64,000 nucleotides of DNA, taken from the NCBI GenBank assembly GCA_013397115.1, contig VWZW01001649.1, positions 3,193,754 through 3,257,753 on the forward strand. The letters are read 5' to 3'. The translations under genes were made by a program, and so were the position numbers. Positions 52,001-64,000 of the stretch are shown here, piece after piece (position 1 is the stretch's first letter; each line of letters starts with the position of its first letter). This stretch comes from Edolisoma coerulescens. Lineage: Eukaryota > Chordata > Aves > Passeriformes > Campephagidae. The notes below the pieces were generated by a model, which worked only from the letters and a program-made list of their open reading frames with translations, did no database searches and was not told the DNA's origin.

Positions 52001-55000
52001 AGGACAGATGCACCATAATCCTGCTGGCCCACCACGTCAGCTGGGCCGATTTCTCCACCTCTCATCTTCTCCCGGCAGGATATGAGAGCAAGGGATTAGA
52101 GGCACAGAGCCACAACAGAGATTACCAGAGACTAAATATAGAGCCCTCCCATGAGGCTGAAAGAAGGAATATTTCAGTCTCCCCTTTCCAAATTTCCCCA
52201 CAGATGAGGAGCTGCAAAGAACAATCCCTCCCACAGAGTTACCCACACGGGTGCTGAAGTGTGCACAGCAAGCTTTCCTGGAGGTATGGGGCAACTAGGG
52301 TGTGCAAATCCAGAGGTTCCCACTGCCACTTGGAGGTGGCCAGCTCGTGGCTTTTGGGTGGCCTGAAGCACAGCACCAGTCTCTGAGTGGCTCGATACAG
52401 TCAGCAGCAAGGCTGCACAATCCCCAGCCTGGCTGTGGGAGGAAGCAAACCACCCAAAGGAGCTGGCTGCCAGCATTCCTCTTTGGCACAGCAGAGCACC
52501 TCCCACTTTAGTAAGAGCCCTGGAGCATCCCTGGAGTACATATCTTCTGGCTTTCATCCAGGGTGACTGGTTTGATACCCAGTTCAAAAGATCAGGAAGA
52601 TTTGGCCTACATATTCATCTTGGACCATTATCGCAGCCAACTGAAGGCACCCTTGACTTGACTGAACTCCATGGAGCTATGCCAGTATGACCCAGGGAAC
52701 AATTTACGCACACGGGTGTATTTTAGAGATGTCAAACGGGTACATCAAAAGCATCTAGAACAAGGGCTTTCAGCTTTTGGTTTGCACATCCTGGGAACTG
52801 AGGAGAGTCCAAGAGAAAAAGTAGCTTAGGATAAGCAAATCTTTTGACAGGAGGTTTAAAAGTTGCTATACAGGGGTCAAACTGCCTTTGCAAAACCTCA
52901 GTAGTCTGCACATAAAAGGAGTTTGAAAACTGTTCATCTCTAGACAACAAAGGGGTTTAAACATCTAAGGCACCACTGGCCTTATCCTCAGTGGTTTAAA
53001 AACTGGCACGTCTCAACTAACTTCAAAAGCTGCAACACCAGCCAAGATCTGGTCCTACAAATGCAGAAGCCATCTTTTATCACGGCAAGAGAGTGTTAAA
53101 TATAACAAATACACAATAGCCACAAATTCTGCACTGGCAGAAATCAGTTGTTCTGCTTTTTTAACTGACATACTATTAATTTGTGACAAATCAAAAATGT
53201 CAAGTGGGAAGGGGAGGAGATTCATGGTTGATTTAAATTAGAGTTTCAAACTAGAGCTAAAAAATAAAGTCAAAAAGCAGGAACTAGAGGTTTATGGAAG
53301 GCTTTTTGGGAGCAATGAGTTCAAAGTTAGGATCTCTGACAGCATTGGTATATTGATGTCACATGGCAGCAGTGTAGGATTTTTTCAAGTTTCTGAAAAA
53401 TCTCGGCCATGTGGGAGTTTACTGTGTTTGAGCAGGGACCAAAACCAGCCATTCTGGAATCAGGGTGACAGCATTTCCAGACAGGAAGTCTCTGACCTGA
53501 GGAAACATCCATAAAAACCCATCCATTTCTATCTCCTACCCAAGAGGCTACTGTCCCCAGCTTGGACATCACCTTCCTCACTCATAAAATAATCTCTGCC
53601 TCTGTCTGTCAGCCCAAGAGGTTGTAGAAAGCTCCCCAGGAGTTTCAAAGCAGACAGAGTCAGTTCCTTTCAAACAGTTTAAATAGTGGGTCTTTGATAT
53701 GGATTAGAAGACCAACACACAGGAGTTGTCCTTCAAAGGAAGGGCACCCTGTCTGCCACAGGCACAGGGGGATGTGCACACAAACTGCCAGTCAGTCCCT
53801 TTAACCCAACCCCTGATTTTTCAAGGAGGAACAACAAGCTACTGCAACTGCACTTCAGAAAAGCTGGAGCTATGATGCTGGAACAGTAAAAGCAATGAAG
53901 TTCCCACTACAAGCTCCCTCTCACTTTTAGTGCCAGCTCAAAAATGCCTCAGATGAGCAAATAAAGTACTGATGTGGAACAGATACACCTCTAAGTAACA
54001 CTGCCAGATTAAATGTTGATCTGGAAGTCATTATCCCAGGTATGTGCAGGATCTCTGTATTGCATGTTTGGACTAAGGCAAGAGGAGGCTGACTCTGTAC
54101 CTTCATCAGGTTTGCCCTGGCAGGAGATCCCAAGTGTTTTGTTCCAATATGAACATTCGTGGAAGTGAACAATGGACAGGGCAACAGGACTGAGCATGTT
54201 GAACACAGACACAACCCACATTTTGTCCCAAGACATGTGCCTGGAATGGTGACATGGACAATGCTCCTCCCATGGGCACATTCTGTGATTAAACAGCCCA
54301 TCTCTATCTCCCTCCAAATTAACAGTTGAAAGTGCATTTACTTTTTGGCTGACCTTTGATGTCAACACTTCAACCTACTGCAATTGCCTGTGCCTCTGTG
54401 TGCTAAATAAAAGAGCCCTCCCCAAACAGCTGTCCCTGAACTGGCACAGTGAGATTATCAGCCCCTGTCTCCTTCTCAAGGGGAAGGGAGACATTCCCCC
54501 ACCTCCAAGCGAAGAAGTGTCTGAGTATCCAGTGGATAACTGCAGGAGAGGCTGCGTGGGCACACAAGTGCCAAAGAAAGACCAAGCACAGTGTGTGCAG
54601 GGTGATACAGCAGCTCAGCACCAGGACTAGCAGCAGCATCCCTTCTTCCTAAATTGAGAGTGTCACTTTACAGCCGGACTAAGAGCATCCTGCAGCTCAA
54701 GGATCAACCAGGCCATGCAATGGATACTTAAACTCATGCCACAGAAGAGATGGTCCAAGGATTTTAGGAGAGCCTGAAAGAAGAGCAGATGAAGGAAAGA
54801 GCCCTGGGGGGATGTACCACCTGGGAAGGCAATGGAGGAAAAGCCCCAGTCTCCGCACCTGTGTAAGACTGAAGGGAAAAGTACCTCGCTCATCCCAGGA
54901 TTACCAGTTGGCTATTTCTGTTCCCTGAGCAAAGATACAAGGCAGGAGGAAGCAGAATGGAAGAAAATTTGCTGGCATCAGCAAAGGCAGAATTAAGTCA

Positions 55001-58000
55001 GTCATGCTGGTCTTCCTAGGGATCCGAGCTGCTAAGACAGCAGATTGCCAGCCTTTGCTTCAGAACAGCAAACAAAATAAAGGTCAAGACTAAAGAGGAC
55101 AGGATAAGTAAGGGAATAACACCTTGGAGAAGAACAGCAGGAAACTCATCCAGGGACACTGGAAAGTTTTTATGAGCAACAAATTGCTTATGTAAGAAGG
55201 CATGAGACACTTTTTACTGCAGCCAAGGCAGACTATTTAACCAAGAACCTGAAAAATGAACAAAACCTGGCAAACAAATGCCCAACAAAACAGCTATCCA
55301 GCACTCCACACTTTGGAGATAAACATTAAACCTTGTAGGACACTTTAAAGGGACTGATTTTAAGTGTTTAACACCCAGATTCAAAGAGGATATAAAATGC
55401 AGGCAATACTTAAATCAATCAAAGAGGCCTCACACACTGAGCACCCAATAATCAATGATGCACTTTAAATGCTGGTGTACTACCAATCTAAATTGCCTTC
55501 TCAGCTTCATACCCAAGTGCTTCATACTCAAGTGCTTCACTTAGCCCGGGTAACTCCTCACATCCTCTGTTCTGGACAATGAAGCCACTACTGTTTTAAC
55601 AGCAGCCGTGAGACTAAGTCTCTCAACACATGCAACTTCAAAAAGCCAGAGTCAAAAAAAATTCCCATCTGCTTCCAGCAGCCTGAAGACTGGAAGTTTC
55701 CCCTCTCTCCACATTCTGCCTTCCCCAGCCTAGTGGAAACTCTTCCCCACAGAATGACACAGGAACAAGGACCTGCCTGAAGACTCTCCTGTGGCTCACC
55801 TCTTCTCCTGGGAACTGTTGAGGCTCTCAGGTCAAAATCTTCACAGGAAATCACTTGACCCTTATTGCCTTTTTCAGTCACGGTCATGGGGTGCCCTTCA
55901 GGTTTTTCAGTATCTTGGCCTCCCTCCTTTCCTCCACAGCATAGCAAGCAGGTTTTCAGCACTCACACAACTCACTCAGGCCTCCCTCATTCCTAAATGA
56001 CCAGGACAGATTGGGAGGACCAACTCAGTTTTGTTTCCTCAGAAAACAAAAAGCTGTAGCTCTGGGCTGTCATAATGGCCTTGACATCAAAATAGAAACT
56101 GGCAAAGAAGCAGAAATGACGTCCCCCAGCCTGTAGGCACACATGCTCCCTGCAGCAAAAGGAGGGAAAAGCATGGTACGGGCAGGAGTGCCTCCCTGAG
56201 TTAGTCCCAGGGTGCAGAGAGCTGCAGCAACAGACACCTGCACACTCAGGGAGAGGGGTGCACCAACAAGGGCATGAGGTGCCATGTGAGGACCTGCTGC
56301 CCCAACGCTCTACCTCCAGCAGTGTCCAAGTGCAGAGTCAGGGAAAAGGGAGTCTAGCACAAACCTGTAGTGATAACATCCCAAAAATACTCTTCCAGAA
56401 ATTTGCAGTCAGGAGCTTCCTACACCACAGGTGCTGTTTTCAGTCTGGCCTTTCAAAAATAGACTTTATGCCACTTTTTTATCCTAGCAGTTAAAAAGCA
56501 ATTTCAACACTGAGTTTTTCAAAGGATAAAAATAAATACATTCATGTACACTGAAGGCTGTTGTTCTACTTGAAGCTACTTTGAGTCATGCTGGATTTGC
56601 CACACTCTCTGTGGTCCACACATGCTTCTTCCTCTTGCACATGGAGATCTATTTTAATACCACATATTTTAATCAGCAAATACTGGTAGAACATGCATAT
56701 TTTATCAGAAAAGGATTACCAACTCATGCAAGATATTTCAATCCAGACAAGTGCTAGATGCTTAGCACAAAGGCATTCAATGTAAACAGGTCTAGAAGAC
56801 TTTTGCAGCTTTGAGTCAGAGCATCCTTTGGGATACTGACCTAAGGGCACAGCATCTATGAATGTACACAGCAGACAGACTGGCTTGTGCAAAAAGGACT
56901 TTGGTGGAGCTGAACTAAGATCTTGCTGACCCAGCCTTACACCAAGCCAAACCCCCTCAGCTATGCTTTGCCCAGTGTAACACCTTGACTGATGCAATTA
57001 CATATCAAGAAATGAAACCACATTTGTGTGCCAGGCAGCCCCAGGCTTCACCTTTCTAACCCCAAGCTATTTTGCTGTTCATACCTAGGCTTTGGCTGGA
57101 GTTGTGAAATCGGTGGCCCAGCCTTGAGATGTGCTAGCAGGTATGCACTCTGCTTGGTCCTGGGTAGGAGAGGCCTTCAAATTCCAGCACTGCTAATCCT
57201 GCCCCACCTTACTAAGGTAACTGGGGAGGACAGGACAGAAGCATCCCAAGGGAGAAAACTGCCAGATCTCACATTCATAGCCTATACCAGCCACAGCCAA
57301 CCTGCAAGGTATTTTTCCTTCCCATTGTATCTTGAGGTGACAATTCTAGGTAGAAACACCTTAAATCATCTACCACAGCAGTATCAAGGCTCTGCCTCTC
57401 TGTCCAGCTCATGCTGGCTGCCCTGGCACAGCTGACCAGATTTCACTCATCCAAGCCCCCCACGGTGGTTAAATGAGATGAGTGACGCTGACTCCACATG
57501 CTGCCTAGCTCTTGTCACCTAACTGTGGCCCAACCTCTCTTTTCTCTGAAGGAACTAAAAATGCTCTGTGTTGAGACACAAAGACCTCCCACTGCCTGAG
57601 TGGTATCATGCTCCTGATCTAGGTCACTGTAGTGCCAGACCCATCACCACATAAGATTTAGGGTGTCTTGCTCTTGGAAAAATTCTCTAGCTCCTTTATT
57701 CTGAATTAAGTGCAGCACATCATCCATGTCATGTGCGGACCACCCAGTGACCCAAAAGTCAGACTGGAAGAGGTCTGAGTGAAGACCTCAGCTGCTTGTG
57801 GAAACAGCTGCATCCCACTTATTCAAAGACCTGTTCAAAGCTGGACTCAGCACTGAGGCAGACACACACACTTGTCCTCTGAGGAAGCCTTTACCTCTCA
57901 TGGTGCAGGACATTGACTGACAGGTATGTCCTGTTTTAATGGCTGAAACATCACAGCAGTGATTGCTCTCCCAGAATGCCAAATATCTTGCAATGCTAGT

Positions 58001-59408
58001 CTGATTTCTTCCATGGAACCATTCCCTTAGTGGTACTACAAGGTGTGGCAGCTTGGCACCCTGTTGGGCCGGCACAAGTTACTAAGCCCCACTTTGTAGG
58101 TGGTGGCAAAGAGCTGTGCTGCTGTTTACTGCAGAACACCAAGGTGTGCTGGGCTGTCTGCTGCAGGGATGAGACACACCACTTGGTAGAGGACATCACT
58201 ACCTCCCACTGTCTGAGCAGAGCACAGAAGAGACACTATTTGAAGACTTGAGTCAGAAAATCACGAAGAGCTGTGAGCCGATGAGTCACGCAGACATATG
58301 TTAGCTGCTACTTTAAAGGACTCCAGAACAAAAGAAAAAAAAAAGAAAAGGTACAGGAAAAAAACAGATTCTCAGTCTGTGTCAGTCCACAATCTCCACT
58401 GAAGTTGTTGAGCCACTGATCTGCAGCAGCCAAGACTGACGTGATGTTTTGGGAAGTTGTTAAGCCCAGTAATTGTGCCTCTCTACCGCTTAACAACTGA
58501 GGCCCCACCCCATAACTGTTGATGGGAAGAGCTGGGATCATATCCCAAGCAGGCTGTAATTCTAGCTACTGTCAGGAAGGACTGGAGACAATGCCCTTGT
58601 CTGCCTCTGGAGAAAGGCCTCTCTCTGATGGGAGACACAACTATTTCCCATGCAATTTGGAAAAACATCTTGGAGAAAGCAGCATTAAATATTCAGGGTC
58701 CAGCTCCTCTCAACTGCTCCAGCTTGTGCCTTTTACTCACATTTAATTCACGTGAACCAAACTCCACTTGGAAGCTGAACAGGTAATTTTATTCCTTCAG
58801 CATTTATCTGAAGGTCAGCTGCTGCAAGTGCCCTTTGTCAATTCAGATTTACCACCTCTCTAAAACTATTTTCAAGGTACAAAAGGAGAAGAGGGGTGCT
58901 AAGTTTGGGGTCTACAGAACTTGACTTGATATCTTTTCGAGCCAGAAGGAGCATAAGAGGATCCAATAGGATGCTGAGAACAAGAGTCCTCCCAGCAGCT
59001 GTTTGAGCAATGATGAGTGACACTGGGTTCCTCTCGAATACTTAGACTACACATTCTGGATCTGCTAACCTTGGCTTAAATCTGAGACTATTTTCAGAAA
59101 CTTGAATAAAGAGCAGTCATCCAGTGGAGTGCTTCATGCTTCCCATTTTAGACATTGCATCCTTAGCCTGAACGTAATCACCAGCTGAGCTGTTCAAGGC
59201 CAACTCATATTTCAGTCATTGCACTGTCCCATTCCACCTTTGCCTGATGTCTCACCAGACGTCTTCCAAGAGTCAGTGTCTTTTAAGTTGACTGCAAAAG
59301 GTCAATTCCCTACTCACCCGTCTTTGGAGAGGTGATGCCGGAAGAAGTCATTGGCTGCCAGTTTGATAGCCTTTTCTGGTGTCACTAGAGTCAGGTTCAC
59401 TGCAGCCC
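45943..59408 (-). CDS. SLC25A22: SLC25A22, mitochondrial glutamate carrier 1 (3' part, last six exons)
   Basis: Inner mitochondrial membrane carrier that imports glutamate with a proton. Exons in order: 59318-59408, 50628-50746, 48820-48991, 47858-48012, 46929-47004, 45943-46096; phases agree and give 254 full codons plus a stop. The human protein is 323 aa, so about 68 N-terminal codons (first transmembrane helix and first carrier signature) lie beyond position 64000 or in unrecognised sequence. Two mitochondrial-carrier signatures Px[DE]xx[KR] are present: Pro-Met-Glu-Met-Leu-Lys (exon 50628-50746) and Pro-Cys-Asp-Val-Ile-Lys (spanning 47858/47004). The intron between 50746 and 59318 is 8.6 kb. 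Sequence agrees with SLC25A22 and its position beside IRF7 favours it over the paralogue SLC25A18. Confidence 0.93.
46770..46830. repeat. TA/TCTA microsatellite-like tract in SLC25A22 intron
   Basis: Imperfect TATATA and ATAGACAG repeats over about 60 bp between the last two SLC25A22 exons. Confidence 0.7.
46929..47004 (-). CDS. SLC25A22: SLC25A22 exon, third signature
   Basis: Codes Val-Ile-Lys-Thr-Arg-Leu-Gln-Ser-Leu-Gln-Arg and the matrix helix. Donor AA|GTAAGA, phase 2. Confidence 0.92.
47858..48012 (-). CDS. SLC25A22: SLC25A22 exon, helices 4-5
   Basis: Codes Asp-Val-Pro-Phe-Ser-Ile-Val-Tyr-Phe-Pro-Leu-Phe and ends in Asn-Pro-Cys-Asp at the third signature. Donor G|GTGAGT. Confidence 0.93.
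48820..48991 (-). CDS. SLC25A22: SLC25A22 exon with Ala-rich matrix loop
   Basis: Codes the Ala/Glu/Thr-rich loop that is variable between orthologues, then Gly-Ile-Ala-Gly-Leu-Tyr-Lys-Gly-Leu-Gly-Ala-Thr-Leu-Leu-Arg. Donor AG|GTAGGG. Confidence 0.92.
50628..50746 (-). CDS. SLC25A22: SLC25A22 exon with second carrier signature
   Basis: Codes Lys-Leu-Thr-Leu-Leu-Arg-Glu-Met-Leu-Ala-Gly-Cys-Gly through Pro-Met-Glu-Met-Leu-Lys-Ile-Gln. Donor G|GTACGT, phase 1. Confidence 0.93.
50747..59317 (-). other. SLC25A22: Long SLC25A22 intron
   Basis: 8.6 kb without a supported exon, RNA gene or transposon that I can name. Two AP-1-type TGAGTCA sites lie 33 bp apart (58249-58255, 58282-58288); their significance is unknown. 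Confidence 0.6.
59318..59408 (-). CDS. SLC25A22: SLC25A22 exon, first visible in window
   Basis: Codes Ala-Ala-Val-Asn-Leu-Thr-Leu-Val-Thr-Pro-Glu-Lys onward to Ser-Lys-Asp-Gly, the second-helix region. It begins with two bases of a split Gly codon, so an upstream exon ending in phase 1 must exist. Donor GG|GTGAGT. Confidence 0.92.
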
Positions 59409-62400
59409 CTGGGCAAGGAAAAGAGAAAAAGGCCACTGGATAATGAGAATAACGGAGTTGTTGACTGGATGTGTTGTAACTTCTGCACAAAACCAAGGAC
59501 AGATGAAGGAGAGCTCCCAGTGCACCAAAGGGATTTAGAAATACAAAACACCACCAAAAATTAACAGTATTTCTGCCTCCCAACACCTCGGGTTTGTGAA
59601 AACATCCCCAGATGTGTTTCTACTCCATTTGCCATATGTATTTTGTAATTTCTTCAGCTTCACTACTACCTCCCACCATGTATACACACATCCTCATCTT
59701 TCATCCAAGGATGCATTCCTATGAATTCAGAAGGATGCAGATCAAACCTTCAGAAAAGGAGTACAAGATGGTATAACAACCAGTGCCAACTCCTTGGCAA
59801 ATATTTTGCGATACTGAGAAGCAAAAGCCCCCCTGTCCTGCCTTCTCACTGGCATCCCTTCCCTGCTTCCTCCTCAAAAAACACCAGAGCAGCTTGATTA
59901 CCAGGCAGCCCAGAAAAGGCAGAGCCTTTGAAAGACCTGGAGGCTGGCTGAAGTCATCTGGCTCATCTGCACAGAACCAGCTCTAGACCAGCCCTTAGAG
60001 CTAAGTGGCTTCCCCTGTGTATCACCACTGGGTGTCACCCCCAGAACAGCCACCACTGAAGTGGCTTTTTGCCCACCACAAGCTGCAGCACACAGAAATT
60101 CCCCTTTGAGCTGCATGGCAAGGCTTGCTGGGGGACCTGGGGTGTAAACAAGCCTTGGCTCCCCGCATCCCCCACCCGCTGGAGTGCCCTTTTGTCAGGA
60201 GCAGCAAACAGCAAATCCCTGTATTGTGCCTGTCACAATGAAAGGCCTGCGTGGTCTGGGCGGCTGCTGTGAGCTGCGAACACCGAACACCGGCATTAGT
60301 GCAACGCGGGCTGGGAGCAGCTTTCAAGCTGCCCTGGGGAAAATGGGGTGAGGGGAGGGCCAGTCCCTTCCCAGCAGAGCGGGGTTTGCACCATTAGATT
60401 AACACTCCAGAACATTCTCCTCCATTTAAATCCTAAGGCTCAAAAAGTCCCCCAGTGGATAACATCAAGCTCTCCCTGCCTGCACTGAAATGCACTGAGC
60501 TCCAAGCCCTCGGAAGAAGCTGCACTTGAGACTTCTTAATGGCCTAGAACACCTGTGTAAGAACACATACACAGGCATTTATGCTTGAGTTTGAGATTTA
60601 AACAATTTGTCCCACAAACTGGTTTTCCAAAGAGAAGCAGCCAGCGAAACCTGTATCCACACTAGGCTCCGAAGACCTGGTGGGGTTCATTTTCAGGACC
60701 TTTGAACACAATTTGACAGGAGCTATAAGGGCTCAACATGCCTACAGAAAGTCAGCTCAGTCCTCTATTCCTCGGGACAGATTCTCCTCCCATCAAAAAT
60801 TGAAAGGCATAGGGTTAGGGGGACTTTCCTTAGATTAGGAAGCAAAGTCACAATGGGACTTCTGGGACCACTCCAGTGGGGACTGGGACACAGGAATCCC
60901 TGGCTCCACATCCTCTGCTCAGAAGACACATCTCCACCATTCAGGAAATTGCAGCAAGAAAAGACAGCCTTTGCTGCACAGGGCTGGGCAGCCCAACACA
61001 TCTTCCCCCTTTTCAACTCCCATGTTCAGATTTTGCAGAAAATACAGAGTAATGCTGCCTCGTAGCAAGCCAGGGCAATGCATTCATTCCACACTGGCCA
61101 TGACATCCAATAAATGCCATCATCTTTTACAGCAGACAAATCAACTGGCAGGGAGCAGGGCAGGCCTCTCACACTTCTGGTTCTTTGCAAACTTTTAAGT
61201 GCACCAGTGACTGTGCTGCTTTGGTTTGATGTTCTTCCTACACACCATGTCCTCCCGCCGTGGCTCTTGCACATGATGAGAAGCCACAGACATGACCCTC
61301 ATGCTCTACATCTATCTTTTCATGCCAATCATATCAGGATCTACAAAGCAAATCCACACAGCCTAATTTTTAAGTGGAAGTGGCAATGCATGAGGTGTTT
61401 CCTCAAATGCCAAGCTGAAGACAACTTCCACGACACTCCCAATGGCTATAAAGTACAACGCCTGTACACTGATACGCAGCAGGAATAACCCTTTCCTTGG
61501 AAAAAAAAGAAGAGAAAGAAAAAAGCATAAACCTGCTACTCCTAACACCAGTGCAAAGGGTTCACTGAAAGAAAGCAAACAAACTCCAAACTATCAAGCA
61601 AGAAAGGTACACCAGAAGTACACTTCCATGCACTGACCTCCTTCAGGAACCAAGAGGCTTTCACAGAAGTTTCTCTTCAATTGCAAATAAAGCAGAGGGT
61701 AAAAACACGCAATAATACAGAAAAAAAAGTTAATGAACCTGGGTTTTCTCCTACATCTTTGATATTTTCAGTAAAGCTGCTTAGCAGAGAATGGATAATC
61801 CCTGTCCTGGATTATCCATAACAGCTTCAATTTACTGGAGGAGAAGAAATTAGATACTTCAGCTGCTGGCTGTATGCTTTCCACAGCATTTTCTTCTTTT
61901 CGTAAAATCTCTTAAATTCTGCCCATGCCAATGAGTACTTCCCTAATTAAAACCAACCTTAGCTATAGGCAATGCTACATGTACCACAAGCGAAGAGAGA
62001 CAAAAAGAATGAAAAAATAAATAGCAACCATTAAAAAACCAAGTGTTTTGAAAAGAAGTGAGGAAGCACTACAAAGAACAAAATCAACCAGGGGTAAAAC
62101 CAGTTGTTTGCCAACTAAACTTGTAGGCGCCCCTCTTCTCACCAAGCCTTGGTTTTTTATTAAAACACATTTCTCACAGAAGCCCTTATACACCATCAGC
62201 AACCTGCATAACAAGGGGATTGAATCATCCCCAGCGTGGCACTGGGAGATATTATTAGCAGAGGCCAGGGAAGGCTGCCACACTACTGCAGCTGAAGTGC
62301 AGCTACCCTCCAAACATCACCGACAGCAAAGGGCACTTCCTCAGCCTGATCTGGGCCTTTGGCTCCTGCCAGCTGGGCTAAACACTGGGTTTGCAAACAG

Positions 62401-64000
62401 CACTGGGATTGTTCAGAACATGTGCTGGGAGATCCCAAGTGGCTTCTGGCTGGACTGCAGTAGGAAGCTGAGAGAGCATCTCTCCACGGTCCCCTACCAC
62501 TGATGCCCATGGGGACGAGGAGCCCACAGGCATTATGGATTCATTCACTTGGCATCATGTTTGAAGGCTGCACACCATCAATTCCTTGAGCACAGACACG
62601 GCTAGACAGCACCGTCCAGCTTTGAGGCACTGCTGCTACACAGATGTTATGGGAAAAAACAAGAGGGAACTCCTCTTCCTGCCCCAAGCAAATCCAAGAA
62701 TCCCTTGGATTTTTGGGGCAGAACTTGAGAGAAATGTTGGAATTGTCTTACACATCACACAGTTCACTATGGGCTACTCATACAAAGCAAAGGCTGTTTG
62801 CCCACACAAACACCTTAAGAGGTGATTAGCAGAAAAGCATCCTACAAGCACCAGCCACTCTCCTGTCTGCACTGAGAAGATCTGATTCGCATGTGAAGGA
62901 GTCCTGAAGTCACACAGCGGAAATGGCTGTGCCCAAACAGACCCCTTCTGTCCTCTGACAGAGGCCAAAGGATGTGCTGGGACAACTGACGTGCTTGTGA
63001 CTCCTCCATGGGGACCAGCAGCTGCTACTTTAGCACATTAACATATAATCCTCCCAATTTCAGCTTAAAGGCTGCAAACAAGAGCTTGTGAGTCATTCAG
63101 CAAATTCTGCTGGGGAACTAGGACAGCTGGAGGGAGCAGGAACCAATCCCACCACCTGATTTCCATCTTTCTCTGTCTGCAAGGCTTAGACATCTCTTTA
63201 CCTTCTTTCCAAGAAAGTACTCACACAATCTTTATGGACCTTGGATGTATTTTACCTGCCAATCCTCTCCCTGAGAGGGAGGGAAGGGCTGCTCATGTCA
63301 GCTCAAAGAACTGAGGCACAGAGACTAGGATTGCTGCTTTGCACCCTGGCCATGCTGAAGTACCTAGAATTTTCTGGAAGGAGCTGGAGCTATTCAAAAA
63401 AGGCCTCTCCAGCCCAGCTCCCTATATAATAGTCAGAGGTGACAAGTAAATCCAAGCAACTATCAGCACCCTGAACAGAGTTAGGGATGTAAACCAAGCT
63501 GACCAGACTTGGGAAAAGAAAGAGGTATGCAAAACCCTCTGCACCCTTCTGCTTGGGAGTGACAAGTGGCCTGCAAATCCACATCCTCTCCACTACCCTA
63601 TGCCTTTTAAAGGACTAAGCTGTCTCTCCCAAAAGCCCTGATTCTCCCAAAAACTCTTGGTCCTACAGTCTCCCCTGCAAGTTTCTCCAAACAGCTTCTT
63701 CCTTCTGCCTCCCACCAAGCAGCCTGCCATTGCACATTTACAGCCAAAGCTAACGCAAGCTCAAATTCCTGGCTAGGAACACAGAAGCAGCCAGCTTCTG
63801 GAAAAAATCAAAGGGGAATGCGTCACTGCTAGCATCGAAGATGGAGCTTGCCAGGGTTCCTCGAGGTTATTTGTCTTGTTGCCTGCTCCCAGGAAAGCTG
63901 ATGCAAAGCAGCCAATCCATCCCCGCCATCCACCACACTCCCCTGAAACGCCCACCAGGAAGTTGGGCAAGAGACGCTGCCTGAACATCCAGTGCCTGCT
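59409..64000 (-). other. SLC25A22: SLC25A22 upstream intron running to the window edge
   Basis: No sequence matching the SLC25A22 N-terminus was found, so this is read as intron with the 5' exons further right. No repeats, RNA genes or other exons are recognised. Confidence 0.5.

Noticed and set aside
58249..58288. Paired AP-1 sites in the SLC25A22 intron as an enhancer.
   Set aside because: Two seven-base matches in an 8.6-kb intron are expected by chance too often to support a call.
59409..64000. N-terminal SLC25A22 exons.
   Set aside because: No frame with the expected first carrier signature or Phe-Gly-Met-Tyr-Arg-Gly end was found; the exons are taken to lie outside the window.
1..64000. 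CR1 LINEs, tRNA genes and CRISPR arrays.
   Set aside because: No CR1 3' end repeat, tRNA A/B box fold or spaced direct repeats recognised; CRISPR is not expected in vertebrate DNA.

Overview
This is vertebrate nuclear DNA, almost certainly avian and probably passerine. Genes are split by GT-AG introns, the introns are short, and two solo endogenous-retrovirus LTRs of avian type are present. No mammalian SINE or CR1 3' end was recognised. The order PHRF1 - IRF7 - SLC25A22 matches the region syntenic with human 11p15.5. Three isolated Ns (226, 381, 32066) mark a draft assembly. All exon models were built by hand from splice sites, reading phase and remembered family features; none has been tested against transcripts.

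Layout. (1) 1-5794: CpG-rich, GC-repeat start (about 230-540), an 18-bp minisatellite (669-790), then the presumed long first intron of PHRF1. (2) 5813-26392, plus strand: complete PHRF1 coding region, 17 coding exons, 1701 codons (RING, PHD, RS-rich middle, C-terminal SRI-like segment), with a 3'UTR to about 28030. (3) 29033-37100, plus strand: complete 11-exon gene for an LRR-Roc-COR (ROCO) protein of 856 residues related to MFHAS1; one intron carries a solo LTR. (4) 37659-40999, minus strand: complete IRF7 coding region, 11 exons, 525 codons, convergent with the ROCO gene, with an ISRE about 135 bp upstream of its ATG. (5) 41145-43260: IRF7 upstream region holding a degenerate ~23-bp repeat array whose units resemble kappa-B and STAT sites, split by a second solo LTR. 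(6) 45943-59408, minus strand: the last six exons of SLC25A22 (mitochondrial glutamate carrier 1); its first ~68 codons lie beyond the right edge.

How the genes relate. IRF7 is the interferon master regulator; birds lack IRF3, so avian IRF7 carries that work too. The ROCO gene beside it belongs to a family whose member MFHAS1 modulates Toll-like receptor signalling. PHRF1 is a nuclear E3 ligase/chromatin reader and SLC25A22 is metabolic; they look like syntenic neighbours, not functional partners. The most unusual feature is the density of tandem repeats at IRF7: an array that duplicates the exon 2 splice donor, a 24-bp coding repeat in exon 7, and the kappa-B/STAT-like array upstream.
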